Of a DNA stretch of 48,321 bases, positions 33,086 to 43,223 are shown piece by piece. The position numbers were made by a program, and so were the translations under genes. The notes beneath the pieces were generated by a model, which had not been told where the DNA came from, made no database searches, and was given only the letters and a program-made list of their open reading frames with translations. The stretch lies in NCBI GenBank assembly GCA_021827365.1, contig JAKAWK010000002.1, positions 1 through 48,321 on the forward strand. Reading direction: 5' to 3'. Position 1 is the first letter of the stretch. Each line of letters opens with the position of its first letter. The DNA is from Nitrospirota bacterium (GTDB lineage Bacteria; Nitrospirota; Leptospirillia; Leptospirillales; Leptospirillaceae).

Positions 33086-33937
33086 TCAGGCCGCGTAGGC
33101 ATGGAGGCCCGGGATGATGAAACTCACACCCCAGTACAAAAAGATGACCGCCACAAAACCGAGAATTGAAAAGTAGGCACTGGGTGCCCCGCGAAGCCCC
33201 CGTGTCATCCGGGCGTGCAGATAGGCCGCATAGACGAACCAGGTAATCAGGGACCAGGTTTCCTTGGGATCCCAGGACCAGTATCCGCCCCAGGCCTCAT
33301 AGGCCCACATGGCTCCGAAGATCACGCCCAGTGTCAGGAGCGGAAAACCGACGAGAACAGACTTGTAGGTGAGATCGTCGAGATCCTCCGCGGAGGGGAA
33401 CTCCTGGAGAATCCATCCCACCGATCCCTTCTTTTCCGCACGGCGCTTGGCCAGATAAATTCCGGCCAGGGCGGCCGATATGCCGAAGGCCGCATAAGAG
33501 AGAAACATCGTGAAGACATGAATTTTCAGCCAGTAGGAGTTGAGGGCCGGATTGAGAGGTTCGACCATCTGGTAGCGGTAGGGGAGCATGCGGGCTGCTC
33601 CAACAGCAAACATCACCAGGGTCAGTACGAAGGCGCCGGCAACCCGGACCTTGTACTTGAACTCCATGACCATGTATCCCAAAACGGAGGCCCAGGAGAA
33701 TAAGAAGAGGGTCTCATAGAGATTGGACCATGGAGCATGGTGATCGGCAAAACCCCGTCCCACCAGGGCGGCGGTATTCACGATCCAGCCCGAGAAGGTC
33801 ACTGTCGAGGCAATCTTCCCCACTTCTTTCCGGTGAGAGATCAGGAATAGGAAGTAGGCCACGGTTCCGGCAAGGTACAGGACAATAACGGTGTTGTAAA
33901 GTATAAAGGAAGATCCGACAGAATTAATGAGGGACAT
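33086..33937 (-). CDS. ccsA: Heme lyase subunit CcsA/ResC
   Basis: CcsA carries heme across the membrane and, with ResB, attaches it to apocytochrome c (system II). The 283-residue protein has about eight helices and the tryptophan-rich WWD heme-handling motif WGGYWSWDPKETWSLITW. Conserved histidines flank it. ATG 33937 follows AAGGAG by seven bases; GTG one codon earlier is also possible. The 98 bases between resB and this gene hold no other frame. Confidence 0.94.
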   Translation of the reverse strand: MSLINSVGSSFILYNTVIVLYLAGTVAYFLFLISHRKEVGKIASTVTFSGWIVNTAALVGRGFADHHAPWSNLYETLFLFSWASVLGYMVMEFKYKVRVAGAFVLTLVMFAVGAARMLPYRYQMVEPLNPALNSYWLKIHVFTMFLSYAAFGISAALAGIYLAKRRAEKKGSVGWILQEFPSAEDLDDLTYKSVLVGFPLLTLGVIFGAMWAYEAWGGYWSWDPKETWSLITWFVYAAYLHARMTRGLRGAPSAYFSILGFVAVIFLYWGVSFIIPGLHAYAA

Positions 33938-34038
33938 CACCAGTCTCCTTGCTCAGTGTTCGCTATATAACATCTCCGAAAAACCAGGTCTCAGGAGAGT
34001 CTCTTTCACGTTTCGCCTTGAATCGGCCAACCCCTTCC

Positions 34039-35595
34039 TCATCCGTTCGAAAGGGAGGGCCTTTGCGCCATCGCTCCGGAGACGGGCTCCGTGGCGGGAC
34101 GGTCAGGAGGCGACAGGGCCGTCTTCAGATCAGCGACGATCGCCTCAAACTCACGCTCAAATCCAATCTTGTCCTTGTGGCCGAATCCCCCGACGGCCAC
34201 GGAGAGTCCCTCCCCGTGCGGCCGGACCCGAAGCCAAATTTTCCGGTGAAAGATGAAAGAGGACAGGAAAAGCCCGCCGACCAGAAGGAAGGATCCGGTC
34301 CACACGACGGGGACCCCGGGATCCTTGGCAAGCTCAAGCCCCGTATAAAATGGCGCGTGATATCCTCCGAAAATAAAGAATTCCGGCACACTTTTCAAGA
34401 CCTGGACCTGTGGGAACTTGTAAAAAAGCCAGGGGCTCCCCAAAAGTTTTCCGTCCTGGTAGACCTCGATCTGGACGGCCGGGTTCTTCGGCTTTTCCGA
34501 TTGGGTAAAGACCGACCCCGTCTTCGGATCAAAGGCAAAATCGGACACGTAGCGGACCACCTTCAGGGTGTAAGGCGTCCTGGGAATCGGAACCGGTTTG
34601 TCCCATGCGAGGGAAAATCGTCCGAGAAACTGTTTTTTCTGCTTGTCCACCACAAGGATGTCGGCCTTGTCCAGCCGGTCGGGGGCCTCTCCGAAACTCG
34701 CCTGGTAAAAGCGAAGTCCCTTGTACTCCAGGGGATGATTGACCTGGATGACCTTGTGCTTCATGATTTTCCCGTCTTTCAGGATATCCACATCGCTGAA
34801 ATAGGACTTGACCATCCCGTTCTTGTAGTGAGTGATCCAGAACTTGTTGACACGGAGATCCCATCCCCCCTGGGGGATGAAGGTGGTCGTGTTGACATAG
34901 AAGGTTCCAAAAAGACGGAATCCCGTCAGACTCCCCAGAAGGCCGCCGGCCAGGATCACGATCACCGAAAGATGCGCGACGTGGGATCCGATGCGTCCCA
35001 GGACACCCTTATGGGCAAAGATGGCGGTTTCCTTGCCGTCACCTGATGTCTGGACCCTGTAATGGCGTGCCTTGAGGGTTTCCGTCACCAGGGAGGGAAC
35101 GGAGGCCTGCGGAACGGGAGAGCGGGCAATCTCGATTTCCCTGTATTCTTTCTGTCTTTTCAGAAAGTCCCGGCTGACATTCACGCGTTCCCGGAAGAGG
35201 GAGCGGATCGTCACCGGGAAGCGCCGATAAACGCAGGTGAGGGCGTTGACACAAAGGAGTGCCAGGAGGCTCGTGTAGTACCAGCTATGGTAGATGTTGT
35301 CGATCTTGAGATTCAGGATCCATGGTCCCCATTTGGGCCCATAGGACGCCAGGTAGAAGGCGGGATCCCGTCCCTGCTCAATGAAGGTCCCGAAGATGGT
35401 CAGAACGGCCAGGGTCAGGAAGAGGAAGATGGCGAGGGCAAGGGAGGAAAGAAAGCGAATCAGAATATGGTCGCGGGCTCCGTGGAAAGGGAACGACCCT
35501 GAGGAGGGTCCGGTGGACGGGCTGCCTTCATCCACCCCGGATGCCCCCTCTATTTCAAGAGCATGCTGCTCTTCAGGACTATATCGCTCTGTCAT
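34039..35595 (-). CDS. resB: Cytochrome c synthase subunit ResB/CcsB
   Basis: ResB forms the heme-lyase complex with CcsA and presents apocytochrome c on the periplasmic side. The 518-residue protein has three N-terminal membrane helices (about 45-75, 105-125 and 215-235), a large periplasmic domain (about 240-445, with NHPLEYKGLRFYQASF), and a last helix near 450-470. Such GLRFYQASF sequences are typical of ResB. ATG 35595 has AAGGA before it and was chosen over the TTG one codon upstream. It is first in the operon, behind the promoter at 35711-35739. Confidence 0.93.
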   Translation of the reverse strand: MTERYSPEEQHALEIEGASGVDEGSPSTGPSSGSFPFHGARDHILIRFLSSLALAIFLFLTLAVLTIFGTFIEQGRDPAFYLASYGPKWGPWILNLKIDNIYHSWYYTSLLALLCVNALTCVYRRFPVTIRSLFRERVNVSRDFLKRQKEYREIEIARSPVPQASVPSLVTETLKARHYRVQTSGDGKETAIFAHKGVLGRIGSHVAHLSVIVILAGGLLGSLTGFRLFGTFYVNTTTFIPQGGWDLRVNKFWITHYKNGMVKSYFSDVDILKDGKIMKHKVIQVNHPLEYKGLRFYQASFGEAPDRLDKADILVVDKQKKQFLGRFSLAWDKPVPIPRTPYTLKVVRYVSDFAFDPKTGSVFTQSEKPKNPAVQIEVYQDGKLLGSPWLFYKFPQVQVLKSVPEFFIFGGYHAPFYTGLELAKDPGVPVVWTGSFLLVGGLFLSSFIFHRKIWLRVRPHGEGLSVAVGGFGHKDKIGFEREFEAIVADLKTALSPPDRPATEPVSGAMAQRPSLSNG

Positions 35596-35710
35596 CAACT
35601 ATCCTTGGGTAAGCACGAAGACAACATCCCCCCATCTCCTTGGCTAAAGCCGGCATCATTGAGGGGACTATCCTGTCATGGTCCAATCGGGTTTCTTTTC
35701 CTGTCCTTCC

Positions 35711-35739
35711 AGAATACTGATCCGGCGCCCTTTCGTCAA
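35711..35739 (-). promoter_or_regulatory. Sigma70-type promoter of the cytochrome c maturation operon
   Basis: On the minus strand TTGACG (35734-35739), 17 bases, then TATTCT (35711-35716). Transcription would begin near 35704, about 110 bases before resB, just after the end of mlaD. Confidence 0.55.
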
Positions 35740-35762
35740 ATCCGAGATTCTTAAAATCCGGC

Positions 35763-37364
35763 TCAGGGAAGATGGCCGGCAATCAGATACTTCAGGGTTT
35801 CGTCATTGAGGATGATTCCGCCCCCGACGAGCGGAGAGGCCACACTGGCATTGAAGACGTTGTAATATCCCGCATTGAGCCAGATGTGGTTGAAGAGTGT
35901 ATAGGTCAGGAAAATCCGGGAATAGGGATTGGGGGTCATCGGATCATAGGTTCCGATATTGTACATGGTAAATGTCAGGAAGAGGTTCTTGAAAATCTGG
36001 TAGTCGGCCCCGACACCGAAGCTGTTCTGGATAAGGCCCGCCCTCACGTCGAAGTCGCCGAACTTTTCCCCGAACTCAACGCTGAACTTGATTCCCTGGG
36101 TTGTCCCCGTGATCTGCGTCGGCCCGGCCACATAATTTCCGTTGATCTGGGTATAGGGCGTTGTCTGCGTGTAGTAGGGATTGGTCGTGCTCACCACCTG
36201 GATGCGGTAAAACTTGTCCGACCTGGGATAGAGGTCGAGGGTGAAAAAACCTTCGGCGGTCCCGGCCCGGGGCATATAGAATCCCCGCATCCAGACGTTA
36301 AGTTCCATCCGGTCAGCCTTGTTGGTGACCCCTGAAAGCTTTTTGAGCGTTTTCGACAGGTTGTCGTAGACATCCGGATTGTTGACCAGCTTTCCGATCG
36401 TTCCCTGCCCTTCGTCGATTTTCTTCAGGATGCTGTTCAGATGGGCCAGAGACTGGTTGGCGTTGTCGTAGACGTCGTTCTTGTTGACCAGGGAGCCGAT
36501 GGTTCCGACCCCGTTGTCGATCTTGTTGGCGATGGAATCGACCTTGTTGAGGATATCCGGGGACTTTTTCTTGAGGCTCAAAGTAAAATCCCGAAGATTG
36601 GTGGTGAGCTCGTCCAGATGCTTGAGCGTCCGGCGAAGCTGCTCCTTTCCCTGGGGTGTCCCGATCGACCCCTTGAGCGAATTCGAGACGGCCTGGATGT
36701 CGTCCGCGATCTTGTTGAGCTTTTTCACGAGCCTGTTGACGCTGACGGTGTTTCCCGGAGCGGAGAGAGTCGCACCCGGAGTCAGCTCGCCGGACGGAGG
36801 GTCCGGAGGCCCGGCCTGGGTGGGGGCTGAGCCGGGCGGAGGAGGGGCCGGCTGCGGTCGGGAGGAAGAAGGAGAGGAGGGAGCGGCAGGAGCCGGGGAG
36901 CCGGCGGAGGAGCCTTCTTCGGCCCAGGCCCGGGCCGGGAAGTCGATTTCCCCGAAGATCCGCCGGAGAAGTCCGGGCGGCTCCCGGTCCCGGTCAGGAT
37001 CGAGCCGCGGCCTGACCCCCGATGGGCCGGGTTCAATTTCCACATACATCTTTCCCAGAAATCCGTTGGAAAAGATGACGGCCCGGGCATCGGCGGGTAT
37101 GACCACCTTCTTGGTGACCAGCATCCGGACCCGGGCCATGCCGTCGGAACCCAGGGTGATGGCATCGACCTCCCCCACCTTGACGCCCGCCACTTCCACG
37201 TCGGTTCCCTTTTCGAGGCCGTCCACGGAAGAAAATTTGGCGTAAAAGGCAAAGGAATGATCCGGCTTCAACTTGTGATGGCCAAGACGGAGGGACAGGA
37301 AGGCGATCACTCCCAGCGCGACCAGCACAAAAAAACCGAGCCGCGTTTCGGCGGACACTTTCAA
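35763..37364 (-). CDS. mlaD: MlaD-like MCE protein with long helical segment and beta-rich C-terminus
   Basis: MlaD proteins bind phospholipid between inner and outer membrane as part of the MlaFEDB transporter. This one has 533 residues against about 180 in E. coli. Layout: membrane anchor (about 9-27), MCE domain (about 38-113), Pro/Ser/Ala-rich linker (about 150-205), long helical region (about 205-350) with a repeat of KID-x-G-x-GTIG at 281 and 315, and a C-terminal 180 residues rich in alternating Tyr, Phe, Thr and Gly that look like outer-membrane beta strands. Such a chain could span the periplasm by itself. It starts with TTG 37364 behind a strong AAGGAG. Last of the mlaE-mlaF-mlaD set. 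Confidence 0.85.
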   Translation of the reverse strand: MKVSAETRLGFFVLVALGVIAFLSLRLGHHKLKPDHSFAFYAKFSSVDGLEKGTDVEVAGVKVGEVDAITLGSDGMARVRMLVTKKVVIPADARAVIFSNGFLGKMYVEIEPGPSGVRPRLDPDRDREPPGLLRRIFGEIDFPARAWAEEGSSAGSPAPAAPSSPSSSRPQPAPPPPGSAPTQAGPPDPPSGELTPGATLSAPGNTVSVNRLVKKLNKIADDIQAVSNSLKGSIGTPQGKEQLRRTLKHLDELTTNLRDFTLSLKKKSPDILNKVDSIANKIDNGVGTIGSLVNKNDVYDNANQSLAHLNSILKKIDEGQGTIGKLVNNPDVYDNLSKTLKKLSGVTNKADRMELNVWMRGFYMPRAGTAEGFFTLDLYPRSDKFYRIQVVSTTNPYYTQTTPYTQINGNYVAGPTQITGTTQGIKFSVEFGEKFGDFDVRAGLIQNSFGVGADYQIFKNLFLTFTMYNIGTYDPMTPNPYSRIFLTYTLFNHIWLNAGYYNVFNASVASPLVGGGIILNDETLKYLIAGHLP

Positions 37365-37416
37365 TGAAGGGCTCCTTCAAATAAAAGGGGAGAATATCGG
37401 CCTGGCCCATTTCTCA

Positions 37417-38199
37417 TCACGGACCTGTCTCCTCGGCTATGACCGGGATCGGTCCCGATGTTTCTCCCCTGACGAATTGTCCGAGAACGGGATCCTCCGT
37501 CTCGCGGACCTCCCGGGGAGTGCCTGAAAAATGAATTTTCCCCTGGTAGAGGAAAAGGATCCTGTCCGCGATCCGAAATGCGCTGTTCATGTCATGCGTG
37601 ATGACAAGACTTGTCACATGAAGCTCCGCCTTCATCTTGAGGATCAGCTCATCGATCGAGCTTGCCAGAACCGGATCAAGGCCTGTGGTTGGCTCGTCAT
37701 AAAGAAGGATCTCGGGCTCCAGGGCAATGGCCCTGGCAATGCCGACCCTTTTTTTCATCCCTCCCGAAATTTCGGAGGGATATTTTTCTTCCACCCGGTT
37801 CAGTCCGACAAGCCGGATCTTTTCACGGGCAATCCGCTCGATCTCCACAGCGGAGAGATCCCTCCGGTGCATGGTCAGCCCAAAGGCCACGTTTTCAAGG
37901 CAGGTCATAGAGTCGAAAAGGGCCGATTCCTGGAAGACCATCCCCATCTTTTTCCGCACATCGTCCAGGGAGGCCCCCGAAAGGCCGACAATGGACTCTC
38001 CGTCAATCCGGATATCCCCGGAATCGGGAACAAGAAGACGCATGACATGTTTCAGAAGGACCGACTTTCCCTGGCCGGATCCACCGATAATACAATAAGT
38101 CTGGCCCCGGGGTACCTCAAAGGAGACATTCCGGAGGACCTCCTGGTTTCCGAAGCTTTTTGTGAGGTTCGATATGGTGATCGCCGACGGGGAGGACAT
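37417..38199 (-). CDS. mlaF: Mla ABC transporter ATP-binding protein MlaF
   Basis: MlaF powers the lipid transporter. The 260-residue ATPase has Walker A GGSGQGKSVLLKH, the Q-loop, the signature EISGGMKKRVGIAR and Walker B ILLYDEPTTGLDP. The spacing and the GGMKKRV form are typical of MlaF-type ATPases. ATG 38199 overlaps the mlaE stop as TGATG and was chosen; ATG 38211 would add four residues. The much longer open frame upstream runs antisense-free through mlaE in another phase and is not coding. Confidence 0.94.
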   Translation of the reverse strand: MSSPSAITISNLTKSFGNQEVLRNVSFEVPRGQTYCIIGGSGQGKSVLLKHVMRLLVPDSGDIRIDGESIVGLSGASLDDVRKKMGMVFQESALFDSMTCLENVAFGLTMHRRDLSAVEIERIAREKIRLVGLNRVEEKYPSEISGGMKKRVGIARAIALEPEILLYDEPTTGLDPVLASSIDELILKMKAELHVTSLVITHDMNSAFRIADRILFLYQGKIHFSGTPREVRETEDPVLGQFVRGETSGPIPVIAEETGP

Positions 38200-38951
38200 C
38201 AGAAAAGCCATGCCGTCAGGAAATAGTCGACGACCAGAATGCTCATCGAGGCGCTGACCACAGCACTGGTCACGGCCCGCCCAACCCCCGCCGCACCTCC
38301 GGAGGCCACAAATCCTGTCCGGCAGGCCCACAGGGAAAGAATTCCCCCGAAAAAGACTGATTTCACGATCCCCGAAAGAAAATCATGAAGTTCGACGTAG
38401 TGGCGTATCTCCTGAAAATAAAGATGGGGAGAAAGGCCCAGGAGATTGACAGAGACAAAGTACCCTCCCCCGATCCCTATGAGATCGGCCAGGGCTGTCA
38501 GAAGGGGAAGGGCCACAAGGGAGGCATAGAAACGCGGCGTGACCAGGTAGTCAACCGGGTTTACGGCAAGACTTTCCAGGGCGTCGATCTGCTCGCTCAC
38601 GCGCATGCTTCCTAGCTCTGCTGCCATCGCCGAACCGGACCGCCCTGTCACCATAAGGCTTGTGATGACGGGACCGAGCTCCCGGGTCATCGACAAGGTC
38701 ACCACCGCTCCCACAAGACCCTCGGCATTGAACTTCCGGAATCCGATCCAGGCCTGGAGGGCAAGCACCATCCCTGTAAAAAAAGCCGTGACTCCGACAA
38801 CGGCCGTCGAATCCGCCCCGATCTTCAAAAGCTGCTCAAGAAAGTTCCGAAACAGGAAGGCTGGCCGGAAGAGCCCGAGAAGTCCTCGCACACCCATGAT
38901 GAAGAGAGCCCCGGCCGCCTCCAGGATCCGGCCGGCCAAGTCAGAAATCAT
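38199..38951 (-). CDS. mlaE: Mla ABC transporter permease MlaE
   Basis: MlaE is the permease of the lipid transporter in the inner membrane. The 250-residue protein has five or six helices and the family segments TAFFTGMVLALQAW, TRELGPVITSLMVTGRSGSAMAAELGSMRVSEQIDAL (the coupling region) and the C-terminal GAAGVGRAVTSAVV. ATG 38951 overlaps the end of alr by eleven bases; ATG 38972 is an alternative. No STAS-domain MlaB follows in the cluster. Confidence 0.93.
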   Translation of the reverse strand: MISDLAGRILEAAGALFIMGVRGLLGLFRPAFLFRNFLEQLLKIGADSTAVVGVTAFFTGMVLALQAWIGFRKFNAEGLVGAVVTLSMTRELGPVITSLMVTGRSGSAMAAELGSMRVSEQIDALESLAVNPVDYLVTPRFYASLVALPLLTALADLIGIGGGYFVSVNLLGLSPHLYFQEIRHYVELHDFLSGIVKSVFFGGILSLWACRTGFVASGGAAGVGRAVTSAVVSASMSILVVDYFLTAWLF

Positions 38952-40164
38952 TTTGGAGAAACCTTGAAGCATCGCCGACAAACCTCCTGTCCGCCCGGTG
39001 GCCGAGAAGGCAGAGCACCTCGTAGGGAATGGTCCCCGTCCACCGGGCAATCTGATCCACGGTCAGGGATTCAGGTTCCTTGGGATCGATGATGCTGACC
39101 CATTCCCCGATCTCCACGGGCCGCGGGAGATCCGTCAGGTCAACGGCGACCATGTCCATGCAGACCCGCCCGGCAAATGGGACCTTCCGGCCGTCGATCA
39201 CTCCCCACCCGCGACCGGAGAGAGCCCGTGGCAGGCCATCGGCATATCCCATGCCAAGGATTCCCAGCCGACTGTCCCGGGACAGGACTTCCGTTCTTCC
39301 GTAGGAGACGGAATGGCCTTTCGGGAGATTCCGAAGGGAGAGCAGCCGGGCTTCTACGGTAAGGACTGGGGATATCTCATCCCACCCGGGAAGATCGCTG
39401 ATGGGAAGATGACCATAGAGCATCAATCCGGGTCTGGCCCAGAATGTGAGAGTCTTTCCCGAAGACCTTGGGGTCGGGAAGGAGACAAGTCCTTGCATGA
39501 CCCCTCCGCTGTTGGCCATGTGAATGTCCGACAGGCTGGAGAGCGCCGGATGGGAAAGACTGGAAAGGACACACTCCTGAAAGAGTTTGAGACAGTCTTC
39601 CGTATCCTTCCGGTCCTCGGAAAGGGGAAAATGGGTCATGATCCCCGTTATTCTCCCCTGGGGAATCCGGAGCATCCGGTCAAGGACTTGAGGGATCTCG
39701 GGAGGGAGAAAGCCAAGACGCCCCATCCCGGAGTCGATCTTGAGGTGGAGGTCCAGGGGGTCCCTGGCCGGAGAAAAGGCTTCAAGAAGACGGATTTGGT
39801 CCCGATGGTGGAGGACAGGGGTGAGTTTTTCCCGAAAACAGAGTGTCAGTTCCTTCCCGGAAAACCCTCCGAGAAGGATGATCGTCCCGGAATACCCTCC
39901 CCGCCTGAGAGAGAGGGCTTCATCCGTCCCCATGACTGCCACGCGGTTGATGCCGATTGAGGAGAGGGCAGTCATGACAGGAAGAAGTCCGTGGCCATAG
40001 GCATTGGCCTTGATGACCGGAAGGAGCCCCTCGTTCTTTCCGAGGCGATGGATCACCCTTTGGACATTCCGGAGAAACTGGTCCAGATCAACGGTGACAC
40101 GGGTCCGGCCCTCCGGAAACCCCGGATCCGGGATGGATTGCGGCGTGGGGTCCCGAGGTTTCAT
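38941..40164 (-). CDS. alr: Alanine racemase
   Basis: Alr makes D-alanine for peptidoglycan. The 407-residue protein has the PLP lysine in LPVIKANAYGHGLLPV (about residue 50), the second-base tyrosine region SVSYGRTEVL, RPGLMLYGHLP, and VCMDMVAVDLTDLP near the C-terminus. It begins four bases after frr ends and overlaps mlaE, so it is built into the translation-to-envelope operon. About 30 residues precede the usual N-terminus; these are polar and could be non-essential. Confidence 0.95.
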   Translation of the reverse strand: MKPRDPTPQSIPDPGFPEGRTRVTVDLDQFLRNVQRVIHRLGKNEGLLPVIKANAYGHGLLPVMTALSSIGINRVAVMGTDEALSLRRGGYSGTIILLGGFSGKELTLCFREKLTPVLHHRDQIRLLEAFSPARDPLDLHLKIDSGMGRLGFLPPEIPQVLDRMLRIPQGRITGIMTHFPLSEDRKDTEDCLKLFQECVLSSLSHPALSSLSDIHMANSGGVMQGLVSFPTPRSSGKTLTFWARPGLMLYGHLPISDLPGWDEISPVLTVEARLLSLRNLPKGHSVSYGRTEVLSRDSRLGILGMGYADGLPRALSGRGWGVIDGRKVPFAGRVCMDMVAVDLTDLPRPVEIGEWVSIIDPKEPESLTVDQIARWTGTIPYEVLCLLGHRADRRFVGDASRFLQNDF

Positions 40165-40168
40165 GGGG

Positions 40169-40723
40169 TCAGGTCGTCAGGATCTCCTGCTCCTTCTTCC
40201 GGGCATGTTCGTCGACCTTGGCCCCCGCTCCGTCGACAAGCTTCTGGACTTCATCCTGAAGGCGCTTCACCCGGTCCTCCTGGATCAGGCCTTCCTTGTG
40301 CTTCTTTTTGATATCCTCGTTCGCATCCCGCCGGATGTTTCGCAAGGAAACCTTCGCATCCTCGGCCATTTTCTTCAGAAGCTTGACCATCTCCTTGCGA
40401 CGTTCCTCGGTCATTGGCGGAACGACGATCCTGACGGCCTTTCCGTCATTCTGTGGAGTCAGCCCCAGATTGGCCGCCATGATGGCCTTTTCGATATCTC
40501 CGATGAGCTTTGTCTCCCAGGGGGTGATGGTGATCATCCTGTTGTCGACGATGTTCAGGGCCGCCACCTTGTCGAGGGAGACTTGGTTCCCGTAATAGTC
40601 CACCCGGATATGTTCGATGAGGGAGAGCGACGGCCGCCCTGTTCTCAGGGTCTGGATCTCCTTGCGGAAATGGTCCACCGCATGGTCCATTTTCTCCGAA
40701 AATCCCTTAAGTTCCGCATCCAT
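40169..40723 (-). CDS. frr: Ribosome recycling factor
   Basis: RRF splits post-termination ribosomes together with EF-G. The 184-residue protein has the standard two-domain sequence: LRTGRPSLSLIEHIRVDYYG, QVSLDKVAALNIVDNRMITI, and the C-terminal helix with RNIRRDANEDIKKKHKEG. Length matches E. coli RRF (185). It sits 31 bases behind pyrH in the common bacterial order rpsB-tsf-pyrH-frr. Confidence 0.98.
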   Translation of the reverse strand: MDAELKGFSEKMDHAVDHFRKEIQTLRTGRPSLSLIEHIRVDYYGNQVSLDKVAALNIVDNRMITITPWETKLIGDIEKAIMAANLGLTPQNDGKAVRIVVPPMTEERRKEMVKLLKKMAEDAKVSLRNIRRDANEDIKKKHKEGLIQEDRVKRLQDEVQKLVDGAGAKVDEHARKKEQEILTT

Positions 40724-40754
40724 TTAAGCCTCCCGTTCCGCAACACCGGATATT

Positions 40755-42058
<1,304 letters not shown>

Positions 42059-42159
42059 CTTGTTTCCTTCCTCCGTCTCTATCCGTCTGGCATTCTTCAC
42101 TGGGCTCAAGGCATGACCGGCTGCGGAGAAGGGAGGAGATCTTCCTCTCCCTTCCCCCT

Positions 42160-42936
42160 CTATTTCTCTCCGGATTCTCCGGCCGAGAAGGCCTGCTCAA
42201 GCTCAGAGGCGACCGCCGGAGATTCAGGCGCCACCGCCTTGCCGGATGAGCGGCGGGACAACCCCCCCTCGATCACGGCGTCGGCTATGCCTTCAGCCAT
42301 GAGCCGGATGGAGCGGATTGCGTCATCGTTGGCCGGAATCGGAAAATCGATCAGGTCCGGGTCGCAGTTCGTATCCACCATCGCCACCACCGGAATTCCG
42401 AGCCGGTTGGCTTCGTGAATGGCGATATGCTCTTTTTTGGGATCCACCACAAAAATGGCCCCGGGAAGCTGTCCCATCCCGCGAATTCCCGACAGGGTCG
42501 ATCGCAGCTTGGACTCCTCCTTTTCGATCTGGGCCACTTCTTTTTTGGGTAGACGGGCCCACTGGTCACTTTCCTTCATCGCTTCGATTTTCTTCAGACG
42601 CTCGACGGATTTGCGGATCGTCTGGTGGTTTGTCAGCATGCCGCCCAGCCAACGATGGGTGACATGGAACATTCCGCAACGTTCCGCCTCCTCTTCGATG
42701 ATCGATTGGGCCTGTTTCTTGGTGGCGATGAAAAGGACCGACTTCCCTTCTCCCACGACATTCCTGATAAATCGCGTGGCCTGACGATAGCGCCGTGTCG
42801 TCTGCTGAAGATCGATGATGTAGATTCCGTTTCTCTCTCCGTAAATGAACCGCTTCATCTTCGGGTTCCACCGCTTGGTCTGGTGTCCGAAATGGACGCC
42901 GGCGTCGAGAAGCTCCTTGATTGTCACATTCTTCAT
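42160..42936 (-). CDS. rpsB: 30S ribosomal protein S2
   Basis: S2 joins the 30S subunit late and supports S1 binding. The 258-residue protein starts [27 protein letters not shown] and has [13 protein letters not shown] and [20 protein letters not shown], all diagnostic. It heads the operon rpsB-tsf-pyrH-frr-alr-mlaEFD. A strong promoter lies at 43190-43218, leaving a leader of about 245 bases with a hairpin, which fits feedback control as known for rpsB in other bacteria. Confidence 0.98.
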   Translation of the reverse strand: MKNVTIKELLDAGVHFGHQTKRWNPKMKRFIYGERNGIYIIDLQQTTRRYRQATRFIRNVVGEGKSVLFIATKKQAQSIIEEEAERCGMFHVTHRWLGGMLTNHQTIRKSVERLKKIEAMKESDQWARLPKKEVAQIEKEESKLRSTLSGIRGMGQLPGAIFVVDPKKEHIAIHEANRLGIPVVAMVDTNCDPDLIDFPIPANDDAIRSIRLMAEGIADAVIEGGLSRRSSGKAVAPESPAVASELEQAFSAGESGEK

Positions 42937-43065
42937 TCCTGTCTCCTGATCTGTGGGTTAACCTTTGCGAACCGTTCCCGCCGCCCAGGCCGGCGACAAA
43001 AAACGCCTTTGCGGACCCGTGGGATTTCCGGATGAATTCCGCGATTCGCTGCAGTATTTGTTATT

Positions 43066-43099
43066 GGACCGATGTCGGCCGAAGGCCGAGGTCTGGTCC
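43066..43099 (-). promoter_or_regulatory. Hairpin in the rpsB leader
   Basis: The leader RNA can form an inner stem TCGGCC/GGCCGA with a three-base loop (43075-43089) and an outer GGACC/GGTCC stem (43066-43070 with 43095-43099). No T run follows, so it is not a terminator. It may be a binding site for S2 or only a stabilising element; I know of no matching family in this lineage. Confidence 0.35.
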
Positions 43100-43189
43100 C
43101 GCCATAAACCCGCTCCAGTCCGGAGGGGCTGTCATGGCTGAACCTGAAGTGAAGAAAAAGGTCGCCACTTCTCTTCATAAAAACGTTTT

Positions 43190-43218
43190 TTTATACCACA
43201 ATGGGGAAATAAATACAA
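43190..43218 (-). promoter_or_regulatory. Strong sigma70-type promoter of the rpsB operon
   Basis: On the minus strand TTGTAT (43213-43218), 17 bases, then TATAAA (43190-43195), in an AT-rich patch just after the argJ stop. Transcription would start near 43183, about 245 bases before rpsB. Confidence 0.65.
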
Positions 43219-43223
43219 TTTTC

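Noticed and set aside
42933-43178. 81-codon minus-strand frame upstream of rpsB
   Set aside because: It lies wholly in the leader, has no family features and overlaps the rpsB start; the hairpin and promoter explain the region better.
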